Positions 23,448-36,569 of a stretch of 64,000 nucleotides of DNA are shown here, piece by piece. The notes beneath the pieces are model-generated. The model was not told the DNA's origin and did not search any database. It worked only from the letters and a program-made list of their open reading frames with translations. The DNA comes from Apium graveolens. Taxonomy: Eukaryota; Streptophyta; Magnoliopsida; Apiales; Apiaceae. The translations under genes and the position numbers were made by a program. The DNA lies in assembly GCF_009905375.1 (NCBI RefSeq), contig NC_133655.1, positions 170,933,141 through 170,997,140 of the forward strand, given 5' to 3'. Position 1 is the first letter of the stretch, and each line of letters starts with the position of its first letter.

Positions 23448-24144
23448 AAGGTGTCGTCCTTCTACTAGTAGAAAAGGTTACTTTTATCGTAGTACGACTG
23501 ATCATCGTATACGGTGGCTCCAATGAATGTCCTATATTCTTCCAATTGGAATTGAGATGCAACACCACAACCCAAGACTAGGTGTTGGGTTTACCATTAA
23601 GGTATTTGCAGACTAATAAGTCAATCAAAGAATTGTTTTGAAAAGAGGCGTGTATCACCAAGAAAACTACTTTGAATAAATACGTATCCTTGTACGGAGT
23701 AATATAATTTCCTTTAACAGTCTTTTCATACTGTTGATTATTATGGCTGAGCATTATTGCTCACTCTTGCTTTCATTTAAATGTCACAACACAACAGATT
23801 ACCAGTATGACGGCATGGAACTTAGTCACTTGAAATCGTGGGGAGAATCCCTTACAGCTTTGTCTCAGGTGGACCAGAGTATCCAGATAGGTATAAGATG
23901 TTAGTAGTAATTATTGTAACTTCATGTAGATGTTATGAATAATTGTTTAAGATCCTGTAAAGTACATTTGAGTGTAATAAAAGAAGTTTACATTTTGTAC
24001 ATCGTTTCTAAGGCTATAACTTATGTGTGTGTGTGTGCATGAGATTGGGGTCTTTGGATTATTGAATCTATACAGGTTACACATGAGTGAAGGATGGCGT
24101 GACGACCCAGATTCCTGACCCCGAATTTGGGGGCGTTACAGAAA

Positions 24145-24156
24145 TGTTATCAGAGC
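24145..24156 (+). other. Primer-binding site of the gypsy element
   Basis: TGTTATCAGAGC, one mismatch from the initiator Met tRNA complement, four bases after the 5' LTR end. Confidence 0.75.
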
Positions 24157-27000
24157 ATTAAGTTATAGTACTTAGAGACGAGAGTGTTAGGATTTTGTCT
24201 AGATATGAGATTTCGTAAGAGCTCATATAGAGTTCATCATTGGACTACCGGATGTAGCCTCAATGTGTAGGTTAGATTAAATGTATATTTGAGGTATTAA
24301 AGTATGACTAATAAAACCATTAGAGATTATCAGAATGATGAGAAGAAAAATTATAATCATATATGATTTGGCAAGGATGTGGATGTAAAACTCGGAGCTG
24401 AGTCTCCGGGGCATTTCGGGTAAAGACGATATTACCATCACCATATGTAAATTTTGATAACACGAGCCTTGTTACTCGTAGTTCTTTATAGGTTGCCCAT
24501 GAAGGGGCATCGCTTGAGAGAACTATAAAGTCTAATTATTAATATACAGTTGAGGTTATTGACCCAAACTAGTTAAAGGTGTCATTTTACCAAGGAGGAG
24601 GTGAATATTGTATTAATCACGAATTCACCAGAGATAGTGTCCAATATACCCTTAAGGATATTTCTATTAAGGAAGATTTGAATGTAATATAAGAATGTTA
24701 ACGTAAGACGACTACACTACATGATATTATTAGTGCGCTTAACATGTAAGGATATGTTGGTTTAGATTAAAAAATTAAGAGCATCGAGAATAGATGGCAT
24801 GTCTATAATTAAATGGCGTAAGATTCTAACGAGCGATGGTTCGATCTTAGAACATTTTAAAAAGGGATAGACCAGTGAGTCTAGAGCGGAATTCTTCGGT
24901 AGATATGATGTCAGAGGCTACGTATATATACTCGTAGACCTCTAATATATTCGATAACGTATGTTCAATTACACACACATGCCACTGAACTTATGGACTG
25001 CATTGAGATTCCTAAGAGATCTCTTTGATCTGTTACCAGGGGGAACTAGCCACTTATAGTTAGTAATGGATGCATGTAGCACGCAACTATCGGCTTAACA
25101 GATGTTTTTGGAATATTTCTGAGTAAGGTCTTCGAGGTAAAACATCGGAATGACAGATATACGTGCGAAAGTCAAGTTAGTAAGCAATTTTAAAATGATG
25201 TTGAAAGAGAAACTATTTGAAACATGGAATTACGAAGAAGAAGAGGTGGGATCATCCTCATATGGATAAAGATGAAAGTTAGGATAATCAGTGAAATATT
25301 TTGGCACCTACTTACTGTCATATTACTCCCTCTAAATTGTTGATCATCCGTATTTCCTTGATAAGTTATATCAGGCAATCCTTTTCGTTCCCTACTTTGA
25401 ACTTCTGATGTGATCATCTTGAATAGTCTTTCTCGGCATCAGGACTTGTTCAATTCTTTTAGTTAATCCATGAACTTTCACTCATAGATTATGATCTTCT
25501 TGTTCAACTCAGAGATATTTATACTTCATTTCAATTATCCAAGAGATTTTTTTATATATAAATTTTCCCTCAATTCATCGATGAATATTCATAATGAGTA
25601 TCTTCATTTGATTCTTCTTTCATACTTACTCTTCTCAATCGAGATTGTAAATATTTAACAAATTGTTAAAAACATGGATGATCTAATATCCATAGATTCC
25701 TCGGGAATCCTTTTCTTCTAATCGGGATGAAATTGTATATTGAAATTTGAAATCATAGTAAGGGTATCAATTTGATATTGGTATTCCGAATTCAATTCTA
25801 TTTGAGAATCTGATTAAGTATATGAACGAGGACACCTCTGAGTGTACCCTTTTATTGGCAAGAAAAATATTTGATAAGAGGTTATCGATTGTTCTGATGC
25901 CAAGACCACTCGATTCAGAGTTATAATTGTCTTTCTCGGCTAAAATTGGAAAACTCCTTATTTTGAAATCGTCATCCAGGTAGCCACAAATTCTTTAGTG
26001 GTTACGATATTGAGATTTTCTCTTTCGAACAAACTGAAAGATTTTACATGATACATTATATATGCAAGACTAATGGTTGATGAAATTTTCAAAGAATGAT
26101 TTAATTGAGACCTAACTAGGTCGCCCACTCAAACGAGAATTCATATTCAGTTTTTTGAAATATTTCATTCATGAAATTTCTATTCTTTCGTTTATATAAC
26201 GATTATCCATTTAAAATCATAAAGTGATTAAAGAACACCATACTTCCTTATCTGTTAATCACTGAATAAAATTCCTTCTTTCAAAATATCATCATTTTGA
26301 AACCTCAATGGTTAACCTTTGGTTGAGAATGTTATTTCAAATTTCCTTCATTATTCAAAAAGAAAAGTATTCTTTCAATGGGAAAATCTTATAAGTATCA
26401 TTCGTATGATGTTATTATTCAGCATTCATTGGTTTCAATGGATATTCTCTATAATATCACAATATAAAATTCTAAGGACATGGAAGGATAATCCTTGTTG
26501 TATTCTTCATTCCCAGTTATAAATCTTCTGAGTGTTGCGACTCTTTTATTCCGAGCTCATTATTTGTTCAGATGTTAGATTTTGAAATCTTGTTAAGATT
26601 GTCTAAATTTCATCGATATCGTGAAAATCATTTTTCCCAAGGCTAATTGTCTTCCCAACAAAGAGAGTTATAGTTGAGAACCGATTGTTGTAGTATGAGA
26701 CTGTAAGCTCAGTGCTATGATGGTGCAATCGGAGCATCGTGATGAATAAGATGTTTTAAAAAGGGAATACCATGTTTAAATATTATCATAAGGATCTTTA
26801 ATATGGTTATAGAAGAACGATAATAGAGATACAATGTGATTAGTGAGGTACACTTCTATGAAACATAATCGGGATAGGTACTAATAAATTCGGGAAAGAC
26901 CAAGCATGTATGAATTCGAGGAATAAGATTTTCAAAAAGTGAAGGTAATGTTAGTAGCAACCCCGTGTTAGAAATACTCGACGATAAAAATAGGATTTTG
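24157..27000 (+). pseudogene. Decayed gag-to-reverse-transcriptase part of the gypsy element
   Basis: From its place this should hold gag, protease and reverse transcriptase, but I can read no domain. There is no frame longer than about 75 codons. The stretch from about 25190 to 26650 is T-rich on the plus strand whereas both sides are A- and G-rich as expected of a retroelement sense strand, so it may be an inverted or foreign piece. Confidence 0.4.
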
Positions 27001-29029
27001 TGTGAAATGTAATGATACGTATACGCAGCTTAAGGACCATGACATATGGCATCATAATAATAATCTAGAATAATCATGATAAGGTTCGCACTAAAAGGGA
27101 CAAAGAGTTTAACATATGAGGAAAATTTGGAATTTTTTTTTTACTTACGCTGGACACGGCGTGGAAGTTTTGGTCAAATTGATAAAGGAACGTGATTGAG
27201 AAATCTATCATCAAGGAAAGGCCAATATGGTTGCTGACACTTTAAGCAGTAAAAGATAGATTGGGATTAATAAATTTCAGGACAACTGATGAGAAGGATC
27301 GCATGAAGAGAACCCTTTAGTACCTAACAGGAAGACTTAAAGATACCTAAAAAAAACTTAAAAAGATATTAGTCATGACCGAATATGAAAGGGATGTCAT
27401 TGATTAGGAAAGTCAGAACACGATATGGTTGAAAGTGACAAGGAAAGGTGAAGATTAAAATTGTGGCGATTGCGGCTTGTAAATGACCCAAATGGGAGAG
27501 AGTTTATTATAATAAATTTTGAAAGAGGATTCTCAAGAACCAAATTAGCCATCGTGTTGTTTGAGGATTTTGAGCAAATAAGTTAAATAAGACCGCTTAT
27601 TTTATTATGCAAATGATAGATCTCCGCTTTATAAAATTGTTATGAACGCGAAAGAGATAATTGGTGATAGAGAGACCCCGTGATATCGCGCCACGCAAGG
27701 ACCCAAGATTTAATTTCACAACTGGGACTATTTCCCAAGAAATTTTGCGAAAAAGGACGGACAGAGGCACGACTTAGATTTCTCAAATCGACAAGTAGAA
27801 TGAGAGGACTATCCTGACTATTGAAGATACGTTTAGTGGTTTACCTTCTATTTGGAACGATTTGGGGAATCTCCTATTGTTGACAGATAATTCGTGTAGA
27901 TGTACTTACCACTCTAGCATACGAAAAATAGTCGCTGATATTCCTTACGAAGGACAACGTGGAGGAATGAGGGATGTCATTGTCAGAGCTGATAGAAGAC
28001 AAAGAAGATCGTACATGCCCTATAAAGGCCACTAGTGGCAAGTACCAATAAACGCGAATACGTCTAAGGCGCTAGCGAGAATAACAAGTACGACCCAGAA
28101 GGTATCGTAGTACTATAGATATTATACGGGGAATGACTAAAGAAGTTTGACCGATAACGGAAGCTGAGCGTTCCACGACTCTAAAAGCGTATCAATCAAT
28201 TACGTATGAAATGGTGCTTCCTTCAAGATGGCAACAGGACCCGACGTGCCTTACGTTACTACGGGAAGAAATGTTAAATCTAGTGATAAGCATGTAACAG
28301 GAGACGAGCATGTAGAAATGCAACAAGAACTTCTTACATGTCTTAATCGACAGAGAGGATGCGCCAAAATGGGAAAACGTTAAGGAATGAAACTCTAGCA
28401 CTAGTGGGAGCGACGTAAGGGAAACGAATAAGTTGAAGGATGATTCCAAACACTAGAAGATGCGCTAATCGTCCATATTATCGATTTTTAAGGGAAATGA
28501 AGTGACCAGCTGACGTTAATCGAATTACCGATAATAACGAGTTATCATACGGGCATTGGAATGGCTACCAAGTTTTGTACGGAAGAAAGAAGTGTTTTCC
28601 CTTAGATTGGGAAGAAGTTGGTAAGCGGGGGATACTCGGGCCATAGTTAAGTCAACAGACCAAAGGAATTCCTTGAACTTATTAGAACACGGCTAATGGC
28701 AGCCCATGATGAACACTAGAGATATGCGGACCCGACCTATAAGGACAAAAAGTACGACGTAACAGATAAAGTATTGTTGAGAGTGCCTCCCGGGGAGGGA
28801 GTGATGAAATTCAAAAGGTAAAGAAATGTTGAAACCAAGGTTTATTGGACCAGTTGAAATCTTTAAAGGACAAAGAAGGTTGGCTTATAAATTAGCACCA
28901 TCGTCGAACACTCACCAAGTTTATAACGAGTACCACGAATCGAAGTTAGGAAATTTAACCGTCAACGCCAAACATTTGATTAAAAATGAGCTAATAAACT
29001 TGCAACCAGACTTAGCGTATGTGGAGTAA
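27001..29029 (+). pseudogene. Gypsy RNase H and integrase remnant
   Basis: Scraps in several frames line up in the right order. QLKDHDIWHHNNNLE (about 27027-27072) resembles the RNase H block before its catalytic region. EIYHQGKANMVADTLS (about 27199-27247) is the RNase H end. KDPRFNFTTGTISQEILRK (about 27700) is the integrase core DRDPRF block. LYGRKKCFPLDWEEVG (about 28576-28622) is the conserved LLYGR(K/R)C block. The frame 28826-29029 begins MLKPRFIGPVEIF and continues with the integrase C-terminal domain. Many stops and frame changes separate them. The order fixes plus orientation and a chromovirus or near-relative origin. Confidence 0.8.
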
Positions 29030-29197
29030 CGTGTAGAGGTCATAGGTCTACAAGAACGAGTACCCAGAAATATATTTGACAGATGACTGGAAATTTTATG
29101 AAGAGATCCAATACTGCGAAGTCAAAGTGAGAACTCGAGGTGGTCATGTGAGAAGCGTATCCCCGCCTATTTCTAAACTGATTCCGGGACGGAATCC

Positions 29198-29214
29198 TTT
29201 TAAGGGGGGAAGAC
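29198..29214 (+). other. Polypurine tract of the gypsy element
   Basis: TTTTAAGGGGGGAAGAC lies directly before the TG start of the 3' LTR. Confidence 0.85.
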
Positions 29215-32200
29215 TGTAAAAACCCAAATTTCTGACATCGATAAAAGACCTTTATGAATAGTAACCTTGCGGTCTAATAAAAACTTTTACACCACACCAT
29301 ATACGAGTTTTTAATTTAAGATTCCGAGTTGATATTGTGATTATACGTACCAAATGAGTGTATGTAAACGCTATTAGTTTTTGAAGAAAACAAACTTTAA
29401 AAAATGGCCATATTTACGAATCATCGAGGATTACGGGAATCACAATATAATTAAGAATTTAAAACCCTATGGATTTATATTCAAGCATGATAATTCAAAA
29501 CACAAGGAATAAATATGAAAGGATTTACGTCGCGAACCATTTACGAGAAAGTATTACGAAAACGTTTAAGCGACCGAACGAACGCGTAAATGATTAAATA
29601 AACGTAACGCACTAACTAACCATGGTAGAAAAGTAACCATGGTTACTTTATCAAATAGTAAGCTAAGCATAGGATGATCAACCAAGGGCTAGCAAATAGT
29701 GAGCTAAAGAGCTAAACCAAGTGGCTTAGCTTGTAATCTACCAATGCTAGCTAGTTTTTTCTCCAAGATTGGCAACCAAGATCAAATCCTAGGATATATA
29801 CTAAGGAATAAAAATCAAGTAAAAGATATCACCACTTTATTTCAAGAGGCAACAAAATTTTCTCTCCCCATTTCTTCTTCTCTTCCATTCGGCCCTTTTC
29901 AAGAAACCAAGAAATCAAATTCAAACCTTCAAGCTCTAGCCATGGATAAATGTTCCCATTAATTCTCAAGCTTCCTACCAACCAAACTAAGGTAAGATAA
30001 ATATTTGAGCTCTTTTTATCAAGGTTTGATGGGTGAAATAAAATCAAGAAAGTTGATAATGAATAGTATGAATAGTAACTCTTCTTTGGTTTCTTGATTT
30101 TAATGGTTGTTTTAGGTTCCAAAAACTATACTAAGCACTCCCAAGACTTCACCATCATCAAGAACACATCTCAAGCTCTCAAGAAAGGTATAAATCTTTA
30201 ACCCAACCTTATTTAAGATTTAAGTTCAAGATCCTTCTAGTATATAGTTGTAAACCTAGTTTTGGTGGGAGTATTGTTGTAATCTTGATGTTTAGCTAAG
30301 TAGATTTAAGGTTGTTTGGTGTTGCCTCAAGAACATGATGTTCTTGAGAGTAGTTAGTGTGGTGGTGATGATATGTTGATTGTTGGTGAAAATAATGATT
30401 TTTTCAATTTTATAAAAATGTCGGAGCCGAGGTCGCGCGGAGTACGAATGTCAAAAACAACCCCCTGTTAGGAAACTGCCACTTTGGGATTTTCACCCCT
30501 GTTACCAGAAAACTTTTTTCAAATGATGTGTTCTAAATTTTTTCTAGATCACGCACGCGAAAACATGCATCAATTGAGTTAACGGTTTGAGAGACATCGA
30601 CATTTTAGTGAAAGCGGTTTGAATAGTAAAACTTCATAGTTGACGGACCTTTTGAAATGCTTTTCACCTAATTAAATTCATTTTATAAAAATGAAACTTT
30701 TAGGATAAATATTACAAGCACTCAAGAAGCTCCTCGAGGTGGTTTCGTATTAAAATACTAATTTTACGATTTATTAAAAATGATAGAATGTGAGTCGCGT
30801 AATAGTAACATTCGGTAAAGTCAACTCTAGAAGACTACTTTGACCGTTCGTTTCGACCAAGGATTGATACTTATTTCGAGTCGGTCGAATATTGAAAATT
30901 ATGAAGTATTGAACTTATTAAAATATAAGTTGGTGATGAGAGTAGGAATGCTGATTAAGATTATGATATTTGTTGAATAGAAAATCCGAAACGAGAGGAA
31001 GTCGGAAAACGTATCTTGGATTTTAGGCAAGTTTTCAAACCCTACCTTTTTAGAACTATTGTGTTGTGATTGTTTTTAAATACTGCAATATATGTATAAT
31101 AAATGTTTTACGGAGATTTATAATTTTTTATATATTGAATCATAAGATATGATGATTTTGGTATAAAAAAGTACCGAATTTGAAACGATATATTTAGACC
31201 GAGGATTGGTCGGTGTAAGTTTATAAAAACTACGGAAGTATTCCGGAGTTGTTATATTTGAGAAATGTTAATGCTAGAGAATAGCGTAACATATATTATA
31301 AGACCGAGAGTCGGTCTAGATTTCAAAATAAAAACCTGGGAATCATTCCGGTGATATTACGGAATGATTAAAAGTCCATAGTAGTTACATATTAAGGGAC
31401 CCAACGTCCACTTACGAAACATTAAAACACCTCAAACTTTTATTAAAATGGTTTCCAAATATCCTATTCCCTCAACCATATTTTATCGTTCGAGTAATAA
31501 ATATCATATACCTACTCATTTATTATGGGAGAAACATATCCCAACGATTATTTATTTCAAAACCGATTAAACATTGAAGGTTATTAAATTACGTAAACAT
31601 AAATTAGTTGAGGAATATTATTTTAAATATTCTTTTAAAAGTAAACTCCTTCGAGGTTTAATTATTTATCGATTATCATTTAATTAATTATTATTTATTA
31701 AAGGGTTTATTTACGATTTAAAAATCATAGAACCTGATTTAAAACACTTTCTGATTTTCAGAAAATCATTCGAATAATTTCAGATCGTCGAAAAATAGTA
31801 TCTCAACTTATTTAAATATTTGAATATAGTTTCAAAAGAAACTCCCCCCTTATTTAATTATCTGTTGACAATGGTCAACTCACATCCTTAGTACTTCCTC
31901 CGAAAAATTCGGAAGTACGTATACATATACATATATACACTAATAAATCAAGTCGTTTCTATCAACAAGCAAAACACTTGGGGGAACTTCGATGTGGTTC
32001 GAGTTCTCGAGATATGATAGGATTTCCTAAAGGACAAAGGAGGGGTAGGATCCAAGTACTTTGTGTATTGGATAGACTACTGGTACCGTAGGAGACGGTA
32101 CAATATGTACCTAAGGACCTGCGAAGTGTGTGTATACCCGAAATGAGGACATATAGCCCGTATGCGGCAAGGGTGATAACCGGGATACGAAGGTGTCGTC

Positions 32201-32879
32201 CTTCTACTAGTAGAAAAGGTTACTTTTATCCTAGTACGATTGATCATCGTATGCGGTGGCTCTAATGAATGTCCTATATTCTTCCAATTGGAATTGAGAT
32301 GTAGTACCGTAACCCAAGCCTAGGTGCGGGGTTTACCATTAAGGTATTTGCAGACTAATAAGTCAATCAAAGAATTGTTTTGAAAAGAGGCGTGTATCAT
32401 CAAGAAAACTACTTTGAATAAATACGTATCCTTGTACGAAGTAATATAATTTCCTTTAACAGTCTTTTCATACTATTTATTATTATGGCTGAACATTATT
32501 GATCACTCTTGCTTTCTTTTAAATGTCACAACACAACAGATTACCAGTATGACGGCATGGAACTTAGTCACTTGAAATCGTGGGGAGAATCCCTAACAGC
32601 TTTGTCTCAGGTGGACCAGAATATCCCGATAGGTATAAGATGTTAGTAGTAATTATTGTAACTTCATGTAGAGGTTATGAATAATTGTTTAAGATTATGT
32701 AAAGTACATTTGAGTGTAATAAAAGAAGATTACATTTTGTACATCGTTTCTAAGGCTATAACTTGTGTGTGTGTGCATGAGATTGGGGTCTGTTGGATTA
32801 TTAAATCTATACAGGTTACACATGAGTGAAGAATGGGGTGACGACCCAGATTCCTGACCCCGGATTTGGAGGCTTTACA
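29215..32879 (+). repeat. 3' LTR of the gypsy element
   Basis: It is 3665 bp, starting TGTAAAAACCC and ending GGAGGCTTTACA. It is highly similar to the split 5' LTR apart from an extra block of about 350 bp at 30268-30622. It lacks the Sirevirus insertion and so shows the empty site at about 32190. No gene is present in it. Confidence 0.95.
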
Positions 32880-32884
32880 ATACC

Positions 32885-33980
32885 CCTGGAGGCATTCAAG
32901 TTTTTCACGGACAACCCCCTCCTTGACCGTTTTAAGGAGGGAATTCTTCAGAGAGTACCTGCAATAAATATATTAGTGAAAACATTCATCCGTTGTTACT
33001 TCCATCCTTGCTTTGTCCTGAACTTGCCTTTGTTTGTCTTGTCCTGGGTGAGGATAAGCCTAATTACTCAATCCAAAAGTATGTATCATTCAAGGACAGG
33101 ACGCGTCCTCACCTTGTGGAATGCACACTTCTTGTATTGCAACTTTCCTGTCATGTAAACTATATCATGCATTTCAACTAAAGTGGGAGCGTCCTAGGTT
33201 AGGGACGTGTCCTCTTTCTATGCATTGCAGACCACAACCTACCCCTTCACCTTTTCCCTAATTTGATCCTAATTGACTTATCTTTGACCCGAAATGACCC
33301 GATGCTAAATTTTGCCTATAACAAGTTCGACTCATTTACAGGCATATTCGTAACTAACGTCATTTTGATTTTAAGGATAATATATTGTAATCTTGTCCCA
33401 ATATAAATTCTGAAATATGTCAATTCTATTTTCTACATTCCTTTTTATCTTCTTGATTAAAACCCTAATTACCTGCTCTTGTTGTTGTCTTGATCTAAAT
33501 TGACAAGTGGCTTAATGAAATTTAAGGAAGATTTTAGATTAATACCTCACAAGAATTCATGTATGAATTAATAGTAGTGGCATGCGTGTATTTAACTTTT
33601 TTGTTAGGAAAAAAATTAGGAACTTTCATATTTATATTTATATGTACGTGTGTATATATTTCTTTCTCATAAGTCAATTTCATAAGAATACTTCAAAAAA
33701 ATGTTTACTACAAACGAGATTTATAAGTTTAGAAACCTAATTCTGAAAAGGGGGCTATGAACAAGATAATAGAACTCTTGAACTTTGATTTAATCCTTTT
33801 ACCCTGCACCTCCGTTATATTTATACAGATGAATCAATGGAATTGTCGTGGAGCCTGTTTGAAACAATTAACCACTATTTTGGATTTAAGAATAATTTAG
33901 CCATAATTTTAAAACTAACAAACTCTTGTGTGGTGATTACATCATTAACTTAAAGATTAAAACTATTAAGTTATGTGATA
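32885..33980. other. Unassigned sequence flanking the gypsy element
   Basis: This is the right-hand continuation of the locus that the gypsy element entered. A 110-codon frame at 32826-33158 begins inside the LTR and is not credible as a gene. Short CpG-bearing strings GGACGCGTCCTC (about 33096) and GACGTGTCCTC (about 33203) recall GAGGACACGTCCTC at about 2627, so it may belong to the Tat-like mosaic. Nothing else recognised. Confidence 0.35.
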
Positions 33981-34634
33981 AGGATGTCAAAAAATCTGAA
34001 AAATCCGATTTTCGTCCGAAATATCTGCATTTATATCTGAAGTAAAACGGATATTATCTGCATCCGACAATTTCGGATGCAGATACGGATATATACATAT
34101 TTATATTCGATAACATTCAAATCCGACATTACATATATAATATTTAAATAGCATATATATAATTATATATAATCTAAAATTCATTCTATAAACTTTTCAT
34201 TGTGTGTTTGTATGTATATATTTATATAATAAATAATAGATTTAATCAACTATAATATAATTGCAAAAAAATTATAGACATATATAAAAATATCATTTGA
34301 GTTTAATTTTAAACATAACAAATTATATTGAAAAGAAAATAAAATTTATTTTTTTAAAAAAATTAAAATAGGCTTAATTACATTAACTCTTAAGTCAATT
34401 TTTTAAAAACTAATTTTCATTTTTACTATTTATTTGCAATTTTTTGATTTTTTATTATAAAAACAAAAATATTTTTTGAAAATCTGATTTAGATCCGGAT
34501 ATTATTCGTATCCGGATAGTATCCATCGGATGCGGATTTAGATATTAGACTTAAAAGAACTCAGATTCGAATATGAATACGAATTTTCGGATCTGGATAT
34601 AGGCGGATCCATATCCGAGTTATCCGTTTGACCC
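33981..34634. mobile_element. Second MITE-like element
   Basis: Ends AGGATGTCAAA and, from the right reading inward, AGGGTCAAACGG form a short imperfect inverted repeat. The arms are filled with CGGATA and TATCCG repeats, and the centre is AT-rich without a frame. The design is that of the MITE at 8905-9592, but the sequence is different. No clear target duplication. After it, 34635-34822 holds GGTTT(C/T)-type degenerate repeats of unknown origin. Confidence 0.45.
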
Positions 34635-34822
34635 TATAATTGACTAACATCACATATACTGAAAGTTACAACTATGTGTACGCATATGCAGACACCTACA
34701 ATCGCATAGGGGAGAACACGGTTCAATTTTTAGATAAAATCGAAACCGAAGATCTTTGGTTTTAAAAATAAAAATCGCAACCCATCCATTGGTTTCAGTT
34801 TTAAAAGTCTCGGTTTGGTTAT

Positions 34823-36026
34823 TGTTAGTCCCAAAGTATCGTAGAAGGGGGATTGAATACGATACCTACAATCTTTTTTGATTCGTTTCAAGTTCTTCGT
34901 TAATTATACGGAATCAAAATAGACACAAAACAATTCGAGGAATTTATGATATTATTAATTTAAACCTTGAGGTTACTACACTCTAATCAATCAAATGACT
35001 AGCTAAAATAAATTCAACAGCATAACAGTATATATACAAGCTTAATAAATTTGGCCTTCAATGGAGCTTCGTAAAATACTTTTGGGAGCTGAAGAAGATA
35101 ACTGAATGAAAATCAATTCATTTCGCTTCCCTTGTGTAGACTTTAATTTACTTCGAACACGTGGCTTATTATCATCCAAGTGCAAAATATACTGCTTCTG
35201 AGATCAATAAATTTACAAAGTCATAAGTTGCGAAAAGAGGGAAGTTCTTTGCCTTGGAAATTCTATCCACTTGCACTTACAAGGGAGATAATTCTCTTGC
35301 CTTGAATTTTAAGTTCACTTGCGCATATAGGGTGTCCAGGAGCTCCACTTGTGCACACAAGGAATGAATAGAATGCCTTAGCTTTTCCCTCCAGTTGCGC
35401 CAAAGGGGGTTACCTTATTGACTTAGAATTTTCTTCTAGTTGCTACAAGAAGGAAAGTACTTTATACTTGTAATATTTTTCATTCCAGTTGCACCTAGAA
35501 TATAAGCATTCCATACTTAGAGTTTTTTTATTCTTTTTCAATTAATGCTTAATTATTTCCCTGATTTAATTCACTCTAATCTGTATCAGCTTGATTTCTT
35601 ATGTATGAATAAATTAATCCTTTTCTAATATGCTGACGCTTAGTGCAATGGTCTGGTTCACAAACGACTAGCACTGAATTAGATTTACTCAATCCTCTTT
35701 TCAATGATAAGTTGATACAACCTATTGGTCATTCATTACTTCAATCACTGAAACTCTAGATCTCCAATACTTCAAATCAATACATTTTGTTGCCACTAGA
35801 AGTTCTTTGACATTTTATTCTTCACGGAGGCTTGAACATATTAATGAACTTCTTTCCATGACCTGGTTACGGAATTGGAGCATTAATTCCATATTTTAAT
35901 CCTTTGCATATATCCAGTCTTCATCTTCAGGGTTCCTGTGCTTCACAGTTAATATTATTTATCTGTTTATGTTTCATGTTGAGTTATTATTCATCGGTTA
36001 CATATTACGTTACATTATATTTTACA
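34823..36026 (-). repeat. LTR of Sirevirus B
   Basis: Starts TGTTAGTCCCAAAGTATCG and ends ATATTTTACA, followed by a minus-strand polypurine tract (AAATAAGGGGAGAT, 36027-36040). It is therefore the 3' LTR of a minus-strand element. Length is 1204 bp. The partner LTR is not in the window, presumably displaced by later insertions. Confidence 0.75.
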
Positions 36027-36265
36027 ATCTCCCCTTATTTGTTTGTTAGAGTTTGGCAAGCAAATCCCTAAATGATAACTCAACTGACAATAAGAAAAAG
36101 TACGTATTGCAAATAAATAATGATATTAAATGCATTCTGGATCACATATACAATTCCAGATTTCTTAACTTACGAGTTACAAAGATAAGAAGTGTTCCTC
36201 TAGTATGAACATATAAACTAAGTCTTTTTGTTCTTTGTTTTCTTCAATTTCTTGCGTTAACTACC
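36027..36265 (-). other. Stub of Sirevirus B internal region
   Basis: Begins with the polypurine tract and then about 225 bp of noncoding sequence before another LTR starts at 36266. No frame. Confidence 0.55.
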
Positions 36266-36569
36266 TGTTAGATATCGAATACAACACGCGGGGGGGGGGG
36301 GTGAATGTGTTTTGGATATTTTAGCCTTCTTAAAATATTTTGGATGGTGAACAAAGCAAATTACTTTGTAAAGATATCGTATTTAACAGAAATAATAAAG
36401 TATGCACAATAAACATAGTATTTTTAAAACTCACTTAACTTTGTATTAAAATTAAGTATGTCTTGTTACAAATTTCTGGGTTCTTTTGTAAGTAAAGAAC
36501 TCGGCTTCTATCTTGAGAGAGTTATAAGAAAATCTAGATTTTTTTTATAACTAAAACAAAGGACCAGTG
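36266..36569. repeat. LTR fragment of Sirevirus C
   Basis: Starts TGTTAGATATCGAATACAAC, a typical Sirevirus LTR start, with a run of 12 Gs at 36290-36301. It is cut off at 36569 by the insertion of Sirevirus D. The remainder should lie beyond the right edge of the window. Confidence 0.65.

Larger units (their letters stand above)
10509..24140 (+). repeat. 5' LTR of the gypsy element, split
   Basis: The parts are 10509-13146 and 23453-24140; the middle is Sirevirus A (13147-23447) plus one copy of its 5-bp duplication. Joined, the LTR is about 3.3 kb, starting TGTAAAAAACC and ending GGGGGCGTTACA. Compared with the 3' LTR it lacks about 345 bp at 11578 (the extra block is about 30268-30622 in the other copy). 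A TG microsatellite is near 24025. There is no gene in it; frames at 11039-11353 match frames in the other LTR only because the LTRs are copies. Confidence 0.92.
10509..32879 (+). mobile_element. Chromovirus-type Ty3/gypsy element with Sirevirus insertion
   Basis: Two copies of the same LTR bound the element: 10509-24140 (split by Sirevirus A) and 29215-32879. A perfect 5-bp target duplication ATACC lies at 10504-10508 and 32880-32884, which proves both outer edges. A near-match to the initiator Met tRNA primer site (24145-24156) and a polypurine tract (29198-29214) are in place. The internal region (24141-29214) is about 5 kb and keeps only scraps of RNase H and integrase. LTR order and integrase remains both give plus-strand orientation. 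It inserted just beside the candidate LTR at 9830-10500. Confidence 0.95.

Noticed and set aside
24128..24160. Possible tRNA gene fragment because of TATCAGAGC
   Set aside because: It is the primer-binding site beside an LTR; no cloverleaf can be formed.
32826..33158. 110-codon frame on the plus strand
   Set aside because: It begins inside the gypsy LTR and crosses its edge; no domain is recognisable, so it is a chance frame.
33440..33520. Host gene start suggested by AAAACCCTAATT (telo-box-like)
   Set aside because: No coding frame follows; single short words of this sort are common.
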